From assembly GCF_017084525.1 (NCBI RefSeq), contig NZ_CP070950.1, positions 496,001 through 560,000 on the forward strand: a stretch of DNA of 64,000 bases, read 5' to 3'. Positions 47,506-55,582 of this stretch are shown here, piece after piece. Within the stretch, counting starts at the first letter, position 1. The number at the start of each line of letters is the position of its first letter. Both the position numbers and the translations under genes were made by a program. Origin of the DNA: Conexibacter sp. SYSU D00693 (lineage in GTDB: Bacteria; Actinomycetota; Thermoleophilia; Solirubrobacterales; Solirubrobacteraceae). The notes under the pieces were generated by a model that was given only the letters and a program-made list of their open reading frames with translations, was not told where the DNA came from and did not search any database.

Positions 47506-48587
47506 GCGGCGAGGAGCTCCGCGTACAGCGCCTCGTAGCGGTCGGTCGTGGCCCGCGCCGAGAACGCCGCGGCCCGGGCACGGCACACCGCGCGGGTGCC
47601 GGGGTCCTCGGCGAGCTCGAAGGTCTCGAGCAGGGCGCGGGCCAGGTCGTCGGCGCCGCCCTCGAACAGCCGCCCGACCTCCGGGCGGTCGATGATCTCC
47701 GGGAACGCGCCGCCGGCCGAGCCGACGACGGGCGTGCCGGTGGCCAGCGCCTCGACGAGCACCAGGCCGAACGCCTCGCCGAACGACGGCAGCGCGGCGG
47801 CCCAGGCCTCGCCGCTCATGCGCGCGAGCTCGGCGGAGTCGTCCATGTCGACGAGCTCGACGCCGTCGCCCGCGTAGCGCCGGGCCACCCCGGGGTCGCG
47901 CGGCCGGTTGAGCAGCAACCGCGCCCCGGGGCGCTCGCGGCGCACCGCGGGCCACGCCTCCACGAGGAGGCGCACGCGCTTGCGGTCCTCCTCGAGGGCG
48001 GCCGAGCAGACGACGGTCGGCTCCTCCGTGCGCGTCGTGCCGAGCGGGAAGCGGTCGAGGTCGACGCCTGGAGCGATCACGCGGGCCTCGTGGCCCAGCC
48101 ACGTCCAGAACGCGTCGGCCGCGTACTTGCTCAGCGCGACCGTGGCGGCCGAGCCCTCGACGGCGGCGAGCGTGAGCTCGAGGCGCTTGCGCCGCCACAT
48201 GAGCCCGGCGTGATCGGGCACGCCCATGAACGAGAAGACGGCCGGCCGGCCCGTCGCCTTCGACCACCGCGCCGCCGCCGCCCCGTCGGGCGGGGCGAAG
48301 GCGTTGACGACGTCCGCCCCGCCGGCGCGCAGCAGGGGGTAGGCCATGGGCAGGTGCGTGAGGTGGTCCTCGAACTTGCGCCGCCGCAGCCGCCCGTCGG
48401 GCAGCCGGGTGACGCGCCAGACCGGGACGCCGTCCTGCTCGAGGCGGTCGGGCCTGCCCCACTTCGAGGTGACGATCCGGGGCTGGTGGCCGTCCTCGAG
48501 CAGGTCGGTGGCCAGCTCGTGGACGAAGCGCTCGGTGCCACGGCGCACCTCGGGCCAGAAGCACGGGGTCAGCAGGTCGACGCGCAA
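47502..48587 (-). CDS. GT4 glycosyltransferase
   Basis: A 361-residue GT-B enzyme. The N-terminal RVDLLTPCFWPEVRRGTERFVHELA is the family start; the donor domain has AALEEDRKRVRLLVEAWPAV and the EX7E site in PSFGEAFGLVLVEALATGTPVVGS. The sugar is not predictable. TTG at 48587 is the start because it gives the canonical first strand and lies ten bases after TAGGGT. It precedes and overlaps the GT2 gene. Confidence 0.9.
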   Translation of the reverse strand: MRVDLLTPCFWPEVRRGTERFVHELATDLLEDGHQPRIVTSKWGRPDRLEQDGVPVWRVTRLPDGRLRRRKFEDHLTHLPMAYPLLRAGGADVVNAFAPPDGAAAARWSKATGRPAVFSFMGVPDHAGLMWRRKRLELTLAAVEGSAATVALSKYAADAFWTWLGHEARVIAPGVDLDRFPLGTTRTEEPTVVCSAALEEDRKRVRLLVEAWPAVRRERPGARLLLNRPRDPGVARRYAGDGVELVDMDDSAELARMSGEAWAAALPSFGEAFGLVLVEALATGTPVVGSAGGAFPEIIDRPEVGRLFEGGADDLARALLETFELAEDPGTRAVCRARAAAFSARATTDRYEALYAELLAA

Positions 48588-48597
48588 GGCGGCGCGG

Positions 48598-48603
48598 ACC
48601 CTA
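48598..48603 (-). promoter_or_regulatory. -10 hexamer TAGGGT, leaderless
   Basis: On the minus strand TAGGGT ends ten bases before the TTG start at 48587. Confidence 0.5.
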
Positions 48604-48608
48604 GAGGG

Positions 48609-49781
48609 TCAGGCGACGACCACGCGCAGGAGCGCCGCCAGCCGCGCGGCCTCGCGGCGCGCGTCGCAGTGCTCGGCCACGAACGTCCGGCCGGCGAGTC
48701 CCATGGCGTGGCGTCGGGCCGGGGGCAGCGCGAGCAGCTCGTCGAGCGCGTCGGCCAGGGCGGCGGGGTCGTGTGGGGGGACGAGGCGGCCCCAGCCGTC
48801 CCGCACGACCTCCGGCAGCCCCACCTCGTCGGTGGCGACGACCGGCACCGCGAGGGCCAACGCCTCCTTGACGACCACGGGCATGGAGTCCCGATCGCCG
48901 TCGGCCGCGACGACGCACGGCATCGCCAGCAGGTCGTGCTCGGCCACGAGGGCGGGGACGTCGTCGTGGTCGATCGCGCCGACGAGCTTCGCCCCCGGGA
49001 TGCCGGCGGCGAGCGCCTCGAGCTCGTCGCGCAGGGGACCGTCCCCGGCGATCGTCAGGCGGTCCAGCGGCCGGCCGCGCCCGGCCAGGAGCGCCGCGGC
49101 GCGCAGCAGGTCGGCGAAGCCCTTCTTCTCCACGAGGCGCCCGACGGCGACGACGGACCGCCCGCCGTCGGCCGGCGCGTCGCGCGGGCGCAGGGCGTCC
49201 GGGTCGATGCCCATGACGACGACCTCGACCCGCGCCGCCGGGGCCACCTCGCGCAGCGTCCGGGCGGTGTAGGCGCAGCCGGTCGTCGCCAGCGCGGCGT
49301 GCTCGAGCTTCTCGTGGAGGTTCGCGGGGGTGACGTAGATGTCGTTGGCGTGCGCGGTGACGCTGTAGGGGACGCCGAGCAGCCGGTGCAGCCGCAGCGC
49401 CTCGAGCGCGGCCGACCAGGCGAAGTGCGCGTGCAGGACGATGCCGTCGCCGTCGCGCGCCACCCGGCGCGCGGCCGGGGCCAGCCAGCGCAGGGGCTGC
49501 ACCTGCTCCTGGCGCCGCCAGCGCCGCCGGGCGGCGAGGTCGCGCACGCAGCCGAGCGGGTGCCTGGCCACGAGCCAGGCCAGCGCGCCCAGGCGCTGCG
49601 CGGTGGTCTCGTGCTCCCAGACGTGCTCGGCCACGGCCACGTCCGGGGCGGGGTCGGTCGGTGACGCGAGCGCCTCGACCACCACGTCGACGCCGGCCGC
49701 GCGCAGCCCGGCGGTCTCCGCGGCGATGAACGTCTCCGTGCGCTGGCCGAAGCGCTCGACGAGGAGGCGGACCCGGCGCAC
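48609..49781 (-). CDS. GT4 glycosyltransferase, WcaL/colanic-acid-like
   Basis: A 390-residue GT-B enzyme. RLLVERFGQRTETFIAAETAGL is the ETF signature of the WcaL-like group; LHAHFAWSAALEALRLHRLL, PYSVTAHANDIYVTPANL and VGRLVEKKGFADLLRA follow, with the donor site MPVVVKEALALAVPVVATD. It is a clear paralogue of the gene at 60439-61668. It diverges from the next GT2 with 44 bases between their starts. Confidence 0.9.
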   Translation of the reverse strand: MRRVRLLVERFGQRTETFIAAETAGLRAAGVDVVVEALASPTDPAPDVAVAEHVWEHETTAQRLGALAWLVARHPLGCVRDLAARRRWRRQEQVQPLRWLAPAARRVARDGDGIVLHAHFAWSAALEALRLHRLLGVPYSVTAHANDIYVTPANLHEKLEHAALATTGCAYTARTLREVAPAARVEVVVMGIDPDALRPRDAPADGGRSVVAVGRLVEKKGFADLLRAAALLAGRGRPLDRLTIAGDGPLRDELEALAAGIPGAKLVGAIDHDDVPALVAEHDLLAMPCVVAADGDRDSMPVVVKEALALAVPVVATDEVGLPEVVRDGWGRLVPPHDPAALADALDELLALPPARRHAMGLAGRTFVAEHCDARREAARLAALLRVVVA

Positions 49782-49787
49782 ACGTGG

Positions 49788-49793
49788 ATCATC
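49788..49793 (-). promoter_or_regulatory. Start-proximal hexamer GATGAT
   Basis: On the minus strand GATGAT ends six bases before the GTG at 49781, in the position other genes have TANNNT. Confidence 0.35.
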
Positions 49794-49809
49794 CCAGCCG
49801 GGCGGCTGG

Positions 49810-49815
49810 CATCAT
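49810..49815 (+). promoter_or_regulatory. Start-proximal hexamer CATCAT
   Basis: CATCAT ends ten bases before the ATG at 49826. Confidence 0.3.
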
Positions 49816-49825
49816 GCCCGCCGCC

Positions 49826-50746
49826 ATGGGGGAGGTCGAGGTCACCGTCGCGGTTCCCGTCAAGGACCGCAAGGACCAGATGGAGCGGTGCCTGGAGGCG
49901 GCGCTGGCGCTCGACCACCCGAGCTTCGAGGTGCTCGTGGTGGACAACGGGTCGACCGACGGCACCAAGGAGATGGTCCTCGAGCGCGCGCGCAGCGCGA
50001 AGGTCCCCGTCCGCCTCGAGGAGGTCCCGGGCAGCGTCGGTCGCGTGCGCAACGAGGCGGCGCGCCTCGCCCGCGGCGAGGTCATCGCGTTCACGGACTC
50101 CGACTGCCTGCCCGAGCCACAGTGGCTCACCGCCGGCCTGCGGCCCTTCGCGGACGACGCGCGGGTGGGCATCGTCTGCGGCCCCACGCTGCCCGAGCAC
50201 GCGCCCGCGCAGGGCTGGGCCGCGACGCAGGACATCGCCGGGTTCTCCGGGCGCTTCGAGACCTGCAACGTGCTCTTCCGGCGCTCGGCGTTCCTCGAGG
50301 GCGAGGGCTTCGCCGAGGACGGCTTCGGCTGGGAGGACACCGCCGGCGCCTACGCCGTCAAGCGCCGTGGCTGGAAGGTCGCGTTCGCGCCGGAGGCCGT
50401 CGTGCGCCACGACGTCACCTACCCGGGCTTCTGGTGGCACGTGCGCCGCCAGCGCATCCACCTGCAGATCGCCCAGATGGTCCGCGACTACCCCGAGGTC
50501 CGCCGCGAGCTGCTGTTCGCCGGGGTCTTCATGAACGAGCGCCACGCGAAGTTCGTGGGCTTCGTCGTCGGCCTGGCGCTCGCCAAGCGCTTCCCGCCCG
50601 CGATCCTGCTGACGATCCCGTACTGGCGCTTCCTGGCGCAGTGGCAGATCACGCCCCGGTCGGTCGCCCAGGGCGTGCTCTACGACGGCGCGACGACGGT
50701 CAACGTCCTGCGCAGCGCCGTCCGCTACCGGCGCTTCGTCCTCTAG
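49826..50746 (+). CDS. GT2 glycosyltransferase
   Basis: A 306-residue GT-A enzyme. VTVAVPVKDRKDQMERCL, VLVVDNGSTDGTKEMV and VIAFTDSDCLPEPQWL (DSD metal site) form the donor domain; FGWEDTAGAYAVKRRGWKVAF is the ED motif region. A C-terminal hydrophobic segment may contact the membrane. ATG 49826 is chosen; two in-frame starts lie upstream. It converges with the methyltransferase gene, 10 bases apart. Confidence 0.9.
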   Translation: MGEVEVTVAVPVKDRKDQMERCLEAALALDHPSFEVLVVDNGSTDGTKEMVLERARSAKVPVRLEEVPGSVGRVRNEAARLARGEVIAFTDSDCLPEPQWLTAGLRPFADDARVGIVCGPTLPEHAPAQGWAATQDIAGFSGRFETCNVLFRRSAFLEGEGFAEDGFGWEDTAGAYAVKRRGWKVAFAPEAVVRHDVTYPGFWWHVRRQRIHLQIAQMVRDYPEVRRELLFAGVFMNERHAKFVGFVVGLALAKRFPPAILLTIPYWRFLAQWQITPRSVAQGVLYDGATTVNVLRSAVRYRRFVL

Positions 50747-50756
50747 GCGCCGCGCG

Positions 50757-51596
50757 TCAGACGCGGACCGGCGGGGCCTGGAGCCGCGGGCGGGCCAGCA
50801 GGCCGGCGTGCGGCACGCCGTCGTCGCCCGTCGTGACCTTGCGCGTCACGGTGCGCGCGAGCTCGCCCGGCGCCTTGGACGGCTTGGGGTGCGCCTCGCC
50901 GTAGGGCTCGACGTAGGGCCGGGTCTGGCGCAGCACCTCGAAGCCCGCGGCCTCCACCATGCGGCGGTGCCCGGCGGTGTTGACGACCCACCACTGGCAC
51001 AGCTCGTCGTCGAAGCGCAGCTCGGCGACGGGGCGGCGCGGGTGGCGCAGCGTCATGCCCAGCGAGATCTCCTCGAGGCTCATGAACTCGCCGGTGCACA
51101 CCGAGCGGATGGCCTCGAGGGCGCGGACGGGGTCGCGCAGGTGGAGCATGAGGCTCCCGCAGACGACGACGTCGAAGGTCCCCACCTCCTCGGGCGACAG
51201 GTGGTAGACGCTGATCTCGCGCCGCTGGACCTTGGAGCCGAGCGCCTCGTGCGCGGTGCGGAAGCCCTTGCCCTTCTCCGGGCCCGCGAGCTTGGCCAGC
51301 GCGGCGCCGCCCTGGGCGCGCGCGCCGGCGGGCCAGTCCCAGTCCTCGTGGTTGGGGATGTCGGTGGCCACGACCTCGGAGGCGCCCCGGCGCTCGAGCT
51401 CCCACGCGAGGAAGCCGTCGTAGGTGCCGACGTCGAGGCAGCGCTTGCCCCGGACGTCGGGCCACGGGAACTTGTCGATCAGCCCGCGCAGGTCGAACGC
51501 GCCGGGCGTCGTGACCCCGCCGGGGAGGTCGATCGTGTGGTACCAGAGCGGGACGGCATCGACGGCCGCGCGCACGTCCATCGCGGTGGTGCTCAT
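50757..51596 (-). CDS. Class I SAM-dependent methyltransferase (DUF1698/CmoB-like)
   Basis: A 279-residue methyltransferase. The SAM motif is KRCLDVGTYDGFLAWELERRG; VVATDIPNHEDWDW and FDVVVCGSLMLHLRDPVRALE follow, resembling TIGR04290/DUF1698 members that act with surface-sugar clusters. The ATG sits five bases after the stop of the preceding methyltransferase with an AAGGAGG site overlapping that gene's end, so the two form an operon. Confidence 0.85.
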   Translation of the reverse strand: MSTTAMDVRAAVDAVPLWYHTIDLPGGVTTPGAFDLRGLIDKFPWPDVRGKRCLDVGTYDGFLAWELERRGASEVVATDIPNHEDWDWPAGARAQGGAALAKLAGPEKGKGFRTAHEALGSKVQRREISVYHLSPEEVGTFDVVVCGSLMLHLRDPVRALEAIRSVCTGEFMSLEEISLGMTLRHPRRPVAELRFDDELCQWWVVNTAGHRRMVEAAGFEVLRQTRPYVEPYGEAHPKPSKAPGELARTVTRKVTTGDDGVPHAGLLARPRLQAPPVRV

Positions 51597-51601
51597 CGGT
51601 C

Positions 51602-52324
51602 CTAGGCCTCCTTGCGCAGCCGCAGGTAGCAGAACTGGGTGCCCTCGCCGAGGAGGAGCTCGATCGTCAGGCCGCCGTCCGCGACGGCCTGGCGCAGGCG
51701 GTCGAGGTCCACGGCGGAGCCGCGCCACGCGGGGTCGCGCTGGCCCTTGGGCGCGAGGCCCAGGGCGGTGCGCAGCCGCGACGGCGGCTTGTAGGCGCCC
51801 TCGTGGATGGCGGGGTCGTTGGAGACCTGGAAGGCCGCCCAGCCGCCCGGCCGCAGCACCCGGCCCATCTCGCGGATGTAGCCGTAGGTGATCTCGGGGT
51901 CCGGGATGTGCTGGAAGACGACGTGGGAGACGATGCCGTCGGCGCTGCGGTCGGCGATCGGGCCCAGCGACGTGCCGTCGCCGTGGTGCCAGGTGACGTT
52001 CGTGAGGTCCTTGTGGTGCTCGCGGGCCTGGGCGAGCATCTCCTCGGAGACGTCGATGGCCTGGACCGACTTCGCGCGGCCGGCGAGGACGCGCGTGAGG
52101 CGCCCGACGCCGCAGCCGATGTCGACCACGTCCTCGTCGGGGCGGACCTCGACCTCGGTCTGGCGCAGCAGGTCGTCGAGCTGGCGCTCGCCCTCGGCGA
52201 AGAACCGCTCGGGGGTCTGCTTGCGGTACTCGCCGGTGTTGTCGACGAAGTAGAAGGCGTCTTCCTTGGCGCGCGCGTCCCAGAAGCGGCGCATGTGGTC
52301 GGCTTGCTGCGTCGGCTCCCCCAT
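51602..52324 (-). CDS. Class I SAM-dependent methyltransferase
   Basis: A 240-residue methyltransferase. DVVDIGCGVGRLTRVLAGRA is the SAM-binding motif, then VQAIDVSEEMLAQARE and FQHIPDPEITYGYIREMGRVL. The target, probably a glycan or lipid-linked sugar given the context, is not known. First gene of a two-methyltransferase operon. Confidence 0.9.
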   Translation of the reverse strand: MGEPTQQADHMRRFWDARAKEDAFYFVDNTGEYRKQTPERFFAEGERQLDDLLRQTEVEVRPDEDVVDIGCGVGRLTRVLAGRAKSVQAIDVSEEMLAQAREHHKDLTNVTWHHGDGTSLGPIADRSADGIVSHVVFQHIPDPEITYGYIREMGRVLRPGGWAAFQVSNDPAIHEGAYKPPSRLRTALGLAPKGQRDPAWRGSAVDLDRLRQAVADGGLTIELLLGEGTQFCYLRLRKEA

Positions 52325-52335
52325 GGCGGCCGGGA

Positions 52336-52341
52336 AGCGTA
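52336..52341 (-). promoter_or_regulatory. -10 hexamer TACGCT, leaderless
   Basis: On the minus strand TACGCT ends eleven bases before the ATG at 52324. It lies back to back with the hexamer of the divergent GT2. Confidence 0.45.
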
Positions 52342-52351
52342 GAGCACGGGG

Positions 52352-52357
52352 TAGGGT
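52352..52357 (+). promoter_or_regulatory. -10 hexamer TAGGGT, leaderless
   Basis: TAGGGT ends nine bases before the ATG at 52367. Confidence 0.55.
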
Positions 52358-52366
52358 CCCGCGCCG

Positions 52367-53323
52367 ATGTCCGTGCGCGTCAGCGTGATCGTCCCCGCCC
52401 GCGACGCGCAGGCGACCCTCGGCGCGACGCTGCGCGCGCTCGAGGCCCAGGACCTGGGCGAGCCGTTCGAGGTCGTGCTCGTCGACGACGGCTCGCGCGA
52501 CGCGACGCGGGCGATGGCGCAGGCCTCGCCCGTCGTCACCCACGTGTTGCCCGGCACCGCCTCCGGGCCCGCCGCGGCGCGCAACCTCGCCGTCTCGCGC
52601 GCGACGGGCGAGGTGCTGGCCTTCACCGACGCCGACTGCGAGCCCGAGCCGGGCTGGCTGCGCGCCGGCCTCGCCGCGCTCGACGCGGGCGCCGACGTCG
52701 TGCAGGGCAAGGTCACGCCGCCCCCCGACGCCCGGCCGGGCCCGTTCGACCGCACCGTCGGCGTGGGGCAGCTCTCCCACCTCTACGAGACCGCCAACCT
52801 CTTCGTGCGCCGCGCGTGGTTCGACCGGGTCGGCGGCTTCGAGGAGGGCTGGCTGCTGCCGGGGCGCTCGAAGGAGCTCGGCGAGGACGTGTGGCTGGGC
52901 TGGCGGCTGCGGCGCGCGGGGGCGCGGATCGCCTACGACCCGGCGCCGCTCGTGCGCCACGCGGTCTTCCCACGCGGGCCGGGCGGCTACGTCGCCGAGC
53001 GCGCGCGGCTGCGCTACTTCCCCGAGATCGTGCGACGCATCCCGGAGATGCGCGAGGTCTTCTGCTGGCACCGCGTCTTCCTCAACCGCCGGACCGCGGC
53101 GTTCGACCTCGCGGTGGCGGGCCTCGCGGCCGCCGCGGTGACCCGCCGCCCGTGGCCGGCGCTCGCGGCGGCGCCCTACGCGCGGACGGCCTGGCGTCAC
53201 GCGTCCTTCCGGGGCGGGCGCCGTCGCGGCCCGCTCGTCCTGGCCGTCGACGTCGCCGCCGACGCGGTCGGCCTGGGCGCCATGGCGCTCGGCAGCATGC
53301 GGTACCGCGCGCCGCTCGCCTGA
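52367..53323 (+). CDS. GT2 glycosyltransferase
   Basis: A 318-residue GT-A enzyme: VSVIVPARDAQATLGATLRAL, VVLVDDGSRDATRAMA, and the metal site VLAFTDADCEPEPGWL. LGEDVWLGWRLRRAGARIAY holds the catalytic acidic residues. The C-terminus is hydrophobic. Sugar specificity is unknown. The acyltransferase gene follows 16 bases later on the same strand but has its own hexamer. Confidence 0.9.
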   Translation: MSVRVSVIVPARDAQATLGATLRALEAQDLGEPFEVVLVDDGSRDATRAMAQASPVVTHVLPGTASGPAAARNLAVSRATGEVLAFTDADCEPEPGWLRAGLAALDAGADVVQGKVTPPPDARPGPFDRTVGVGQLSHLYETANLFVRRAWFDRVGGFEEGWLLPGRSKELGEDVWLGWRLRRAGARIAYDPAPLVRHAVFPRGPGGYVAERARLRYFPEIVRRIPEMREVFCWHRVFLNRRTAAFDLAVAGLAAAAVTRRPWPALAAAPYARTAWRHASFRGGRRRGPLVLAVDVAADAVGLGAMALGSMRYRAPLA

Positions 53324-53325
53324 GC

Positions 53326-53331
53326 TACCCT
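53326..53331 (+). promoter_or_regulatory. -10 hexamer TACCCT, leaderless
   Basis: TACCCT ends eight bases before the GTG at 53340. Confidence 0.55.
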
Positions 53332-53339
53332 GCCGCGCC

Positions 53340-54572
53340 GTGGGGATGGGGAAGCAGGTCGACCGGCCGGGCCTCGTCATCGGGGGCGACGCGCTGCGCG
53401 GCATCGGCATGATGTGCGTGATGCTGTTCCACGCCGCCGCGGCCACGGCGGCGAACGTCTCCCAGGAGGCGGCGATGAACCCGGTCGACGCGTTCGGCCC
53501 GGTCATCGGGCACGTGATCTTCCGCCTGGACCCGGTGGTCTGGTGCTTCTTCGCGCTGTCGGGCTACCTCGTCGGCGGCTCGTTCGTCCGGGCCTGGGTC
53601 GAGGGCAAGCCGTTCCCGAAGTTCGGCAAGTACGCCGGCCGGCGCCTGCGGCGCATCCTGCCGGCGTTCTGGGTCTCCGTCGCGGTCCTGTACCTGATCT
53701 ACGGCGGCTTCGGGGCCTCCAAGCAGGAGCTCGCGTTCGTCTGGTTCTTCGCGCAGACCTACGACCGATCGGGCTTCGAGGCGGTCTTCGTCCAGGGCTG
53801 GACGGTCGGCGCCGAGATGCTGTTCTACTTCGGCCTGCCGCTCATCGCGTTCGCGATCTCGCGCCTGGGGCTGGTGCGCGGGACGCGCGAGGGTCGCCTG
53901 CGCTTCCTGCTCGTGGTGCTCGCCGTCATCACGGTCGCGTCGCTGGCCGTGCGCATCAACAGCGAGCCCGGCGGCGAGGTGGGCCGCAGCCTCTTCGCCG
54001 TCCTGTGGTGCTTCACGCCCGGCCTCGCCATGGCCGCGCTCGAGAAGGACCTGCGCGCGAAGCTCGTGGGCACCCGGCTGGGCAAGCAGGTCGCCCTCGC
54101 GCTCAGCGCCATCGCCGTCGGCTCCTGGGTGTCCTACTACGTGACCTTCGACCACAGCGGCACCTTCTGGGGCGAGCTGCAGTCGTTCCTCATCGCCGCG
54201 TCGGTCCTGCCGGCGCTGATGGTCTCCCAGTGGGCGTGGGGCGCGCTGCCGGCGGTCATCGACAACCCGGTCAACCACGCGCTGGGCAAGTGGTCCTACG
54301 GCTTCTACCTCGTGCACGTGGCGATCGTGCGCGAGCTCGCGCTCAACCTGCCCGACAGCCTCGGCGCGACCGAGGCGCTCTTCTACGTCGCCGGCATCAC
54401 GGCGGTGAGCGGCCTCAGCCTCGCGGCGCTGTCGTGGTGGCTGCTGGAGGAGCCGTTCATCGAGCGCCGGCTGCCGCGGATGCCGTGGCAGGCCGTGCGC
54501 GAGGCGGCCGAGCCACCCCAGCCGCCGGCCGAGGAGCCCAAGGCCGCGGCCGCGAGCGCGGCCGCTCGCTAG
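53340..54572 (+). CDS. Acyltransferase family 3 (OafA/YrhL-like) membrane protein
   Basis: A 410-residue protein with about ten helices. DALRGIGMMCVMLFHAAAA carries the catalytic histidine, and CFFALSGYLVGGSFVRAW with GRRLRRILPAFWVSV are the other family motifs. It would acetylate or otherwise acylate glycan units of the surface polymer. The tail is Ala/Pro-rich and cytoplasmic. It converges with the GT2 gene through a CTAG overlap. Confidence 0.92.
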   Translation: MGMGKQVDRPGLVIGGDALRGIGMMCVMLFHAAAATAANVSQEAAMNPVDAFGPVIGHVIFRLDPVVWCFFALSGYLVGGSFVRAWVEGKPFPKFGKYAGRRLRRILPAFWVSVAVLYLIYGGFGASKQELAFVWFFAQTYDRSGFEAVFVQGWTVGAEMLFYFGLPLIAFAISRLGLVRGTREGRLRFLLVVLAVITVASLAVRINSEPGGEVGRSLFAVLWCFTPGLAMAALEKDLRAKLVGTRLGKQVALALSAIAVGSWVSYYVTFDHSGTFWGELQSFLIAASVLPALMVSQWAWGALPAVIDNPVNHALGKWSYGFYLVHVAIVRELALNLPDSLGATEALFYVAGITAVSGLSLAALSWWLLEEPFIERRLPRMPWQAVREAAEPPQPPAEEPKAAAASAAAR

Positions 54573-55540
54573 ACCATCGGGCTGCGGTGCTTCACCGCGC
54601 CCGACACCACGGCGGCGATCTCGACGGCCTCGCCAACGGCCTTGTCGGGCAGCTCGAGGACGTTGCGGATGCGCCCGCGCGGGTTCGAGCGGCCCTGGGG
54701 CATCGTGTGGATGACCCACGGCAGCGCGAGCAGCCCCCACAGCGGGTTGCGGAACGAGCGCACCGCGCCCAGCACCGCCACTGGGAACCACAGGTGGGTG
54801 CGCTTCCAGAAGACGTAGAAGGTGAGGTCCTTGCGCAGGTGCGGGTGGCGCTTGAACAGGACCGGGAGGTCCTTCCAGCGCCAGCGCCGCTTCATCGCGC
54901 CCCACCAGCTCGACTCGAGCACCGCGTGGTACGTGAGGACCTCCGGCGCGCCGACGTACGGCGTGCCCGCCGCCCGGCAGCGCAGCGCGAGGTCGGTGTC
55001 CTCGCCGGTGTACGTGTCCTCCTCGAAGCCGCCGGCGGCCTCGAGCACGTCGCGGGGGTAGAGGATGTTGCAGCACTCCGCCCACGGCGTCGGCGGGTGG
55101 ATGAGCTGCGACGTCCAGTGCGGGGCCAGCAGGAGGTTGGCCTCCCGCGGGTCCTTCTGCGTCGCGCCCTGGACGATCGCGCCGGGGTTGGCCTGCGCCG
55201 CCGCCAGCGCGTTGGCCACCCAGTCCTCCGGCGGGCGGCAGTCGTCGTCGGTGAAGGCGATGACCGGCGCCCGAGCGATGCGCCAGGCCGCGTTGCGATT
55301 GCGCCCTGGGGGCGCGGTCCCGGGCGCGGACGCGACGTGGCGCAGCGTGCCGTCGGCCGCCAGCGGGTGGGAGTGCAGCAGCTCCTCGGTCTCCGGACCG
55401 GCGGAGTCGTGGCCGACGACGACCTCCCAGCGGCCGCGCTCGAGCGTCTGCTCGGCCAGCGCGTTGAGCAGCCAGCGCAGGCGCAGCGGCCGGTCGTGGG
55501 ACGGGACGACCACGGAGATCTCGGGGGTGCGCTGCGCCAT
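54569..55540 (-). CDS. GT2 glycosyltransferase
   Basis: A 323-residue GT-A enzyme: ISVVVPSHDRPLRLRWLLNAL, VVVGHDSAGPETEEL, APPGRNRNAAWRIARAPVIAF followed by the DDD metal site, and GGFEEDTYTGEDTDLALRCRA. The C-terminal part (KRRWRWKDLPVLFKRHPHLR, VFWKRTHLW) is shared with the GT2 at 61647-62606, marking them as paralogues. A second in-frame start lies upstream. Confidence 0.9.
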   Translation of the reverse strand: MAQRTPEISVVVPSHDRPLRLRWLLNALAEQTLERGRWEVVVGHDSAGPETEELLHSHPLAADGTLRHVASAPGTAPPGRNRNAAWRIARAPVIAFTDDDCRPPEDWVANALAAAQANPGAIVQGATQKDPREANLLLAPHWTSQLIHPPTPWAECCNILYPRDVLEAAGGFEEDTYTGEDTDLALRCRAAGTPYVGAPEVLTYHAVLESSWWGAMKRRWRWKDLPVLFKRHPHLRKDLTFYVFWKRTHLWFPVAVLGAVRSFRNPLWGLLALPWVIHTMPQGRSNPRGRIRNVLELPDKAVGEAVEIAAVVSGAVKHRSPMV

Positions 55541-55549
55541 CGGCGCGCC

Positions 55550-55555
55550 ATCATG
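55550..55555 (-). promoter_or_regulatory. Start-proximal hexamer CATGAT
   Basis: On the minus strand CATGAT ends nine bases before the ATG at 55540. Confidence 0.3.
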
Positions 55556-55566
55556 CCAGCCGCCAC

Positions 55567-55572
55567 TAAGGT
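55567..55572 (+). promoter_or_regulatory. -10 hexamer TAAGGT, leaderless
   Basis: TAAGGT ends ten bases before the ATG at 55583. Confidence 0.55.
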
Positions 55573-55582
55573 CCCGCCGCCG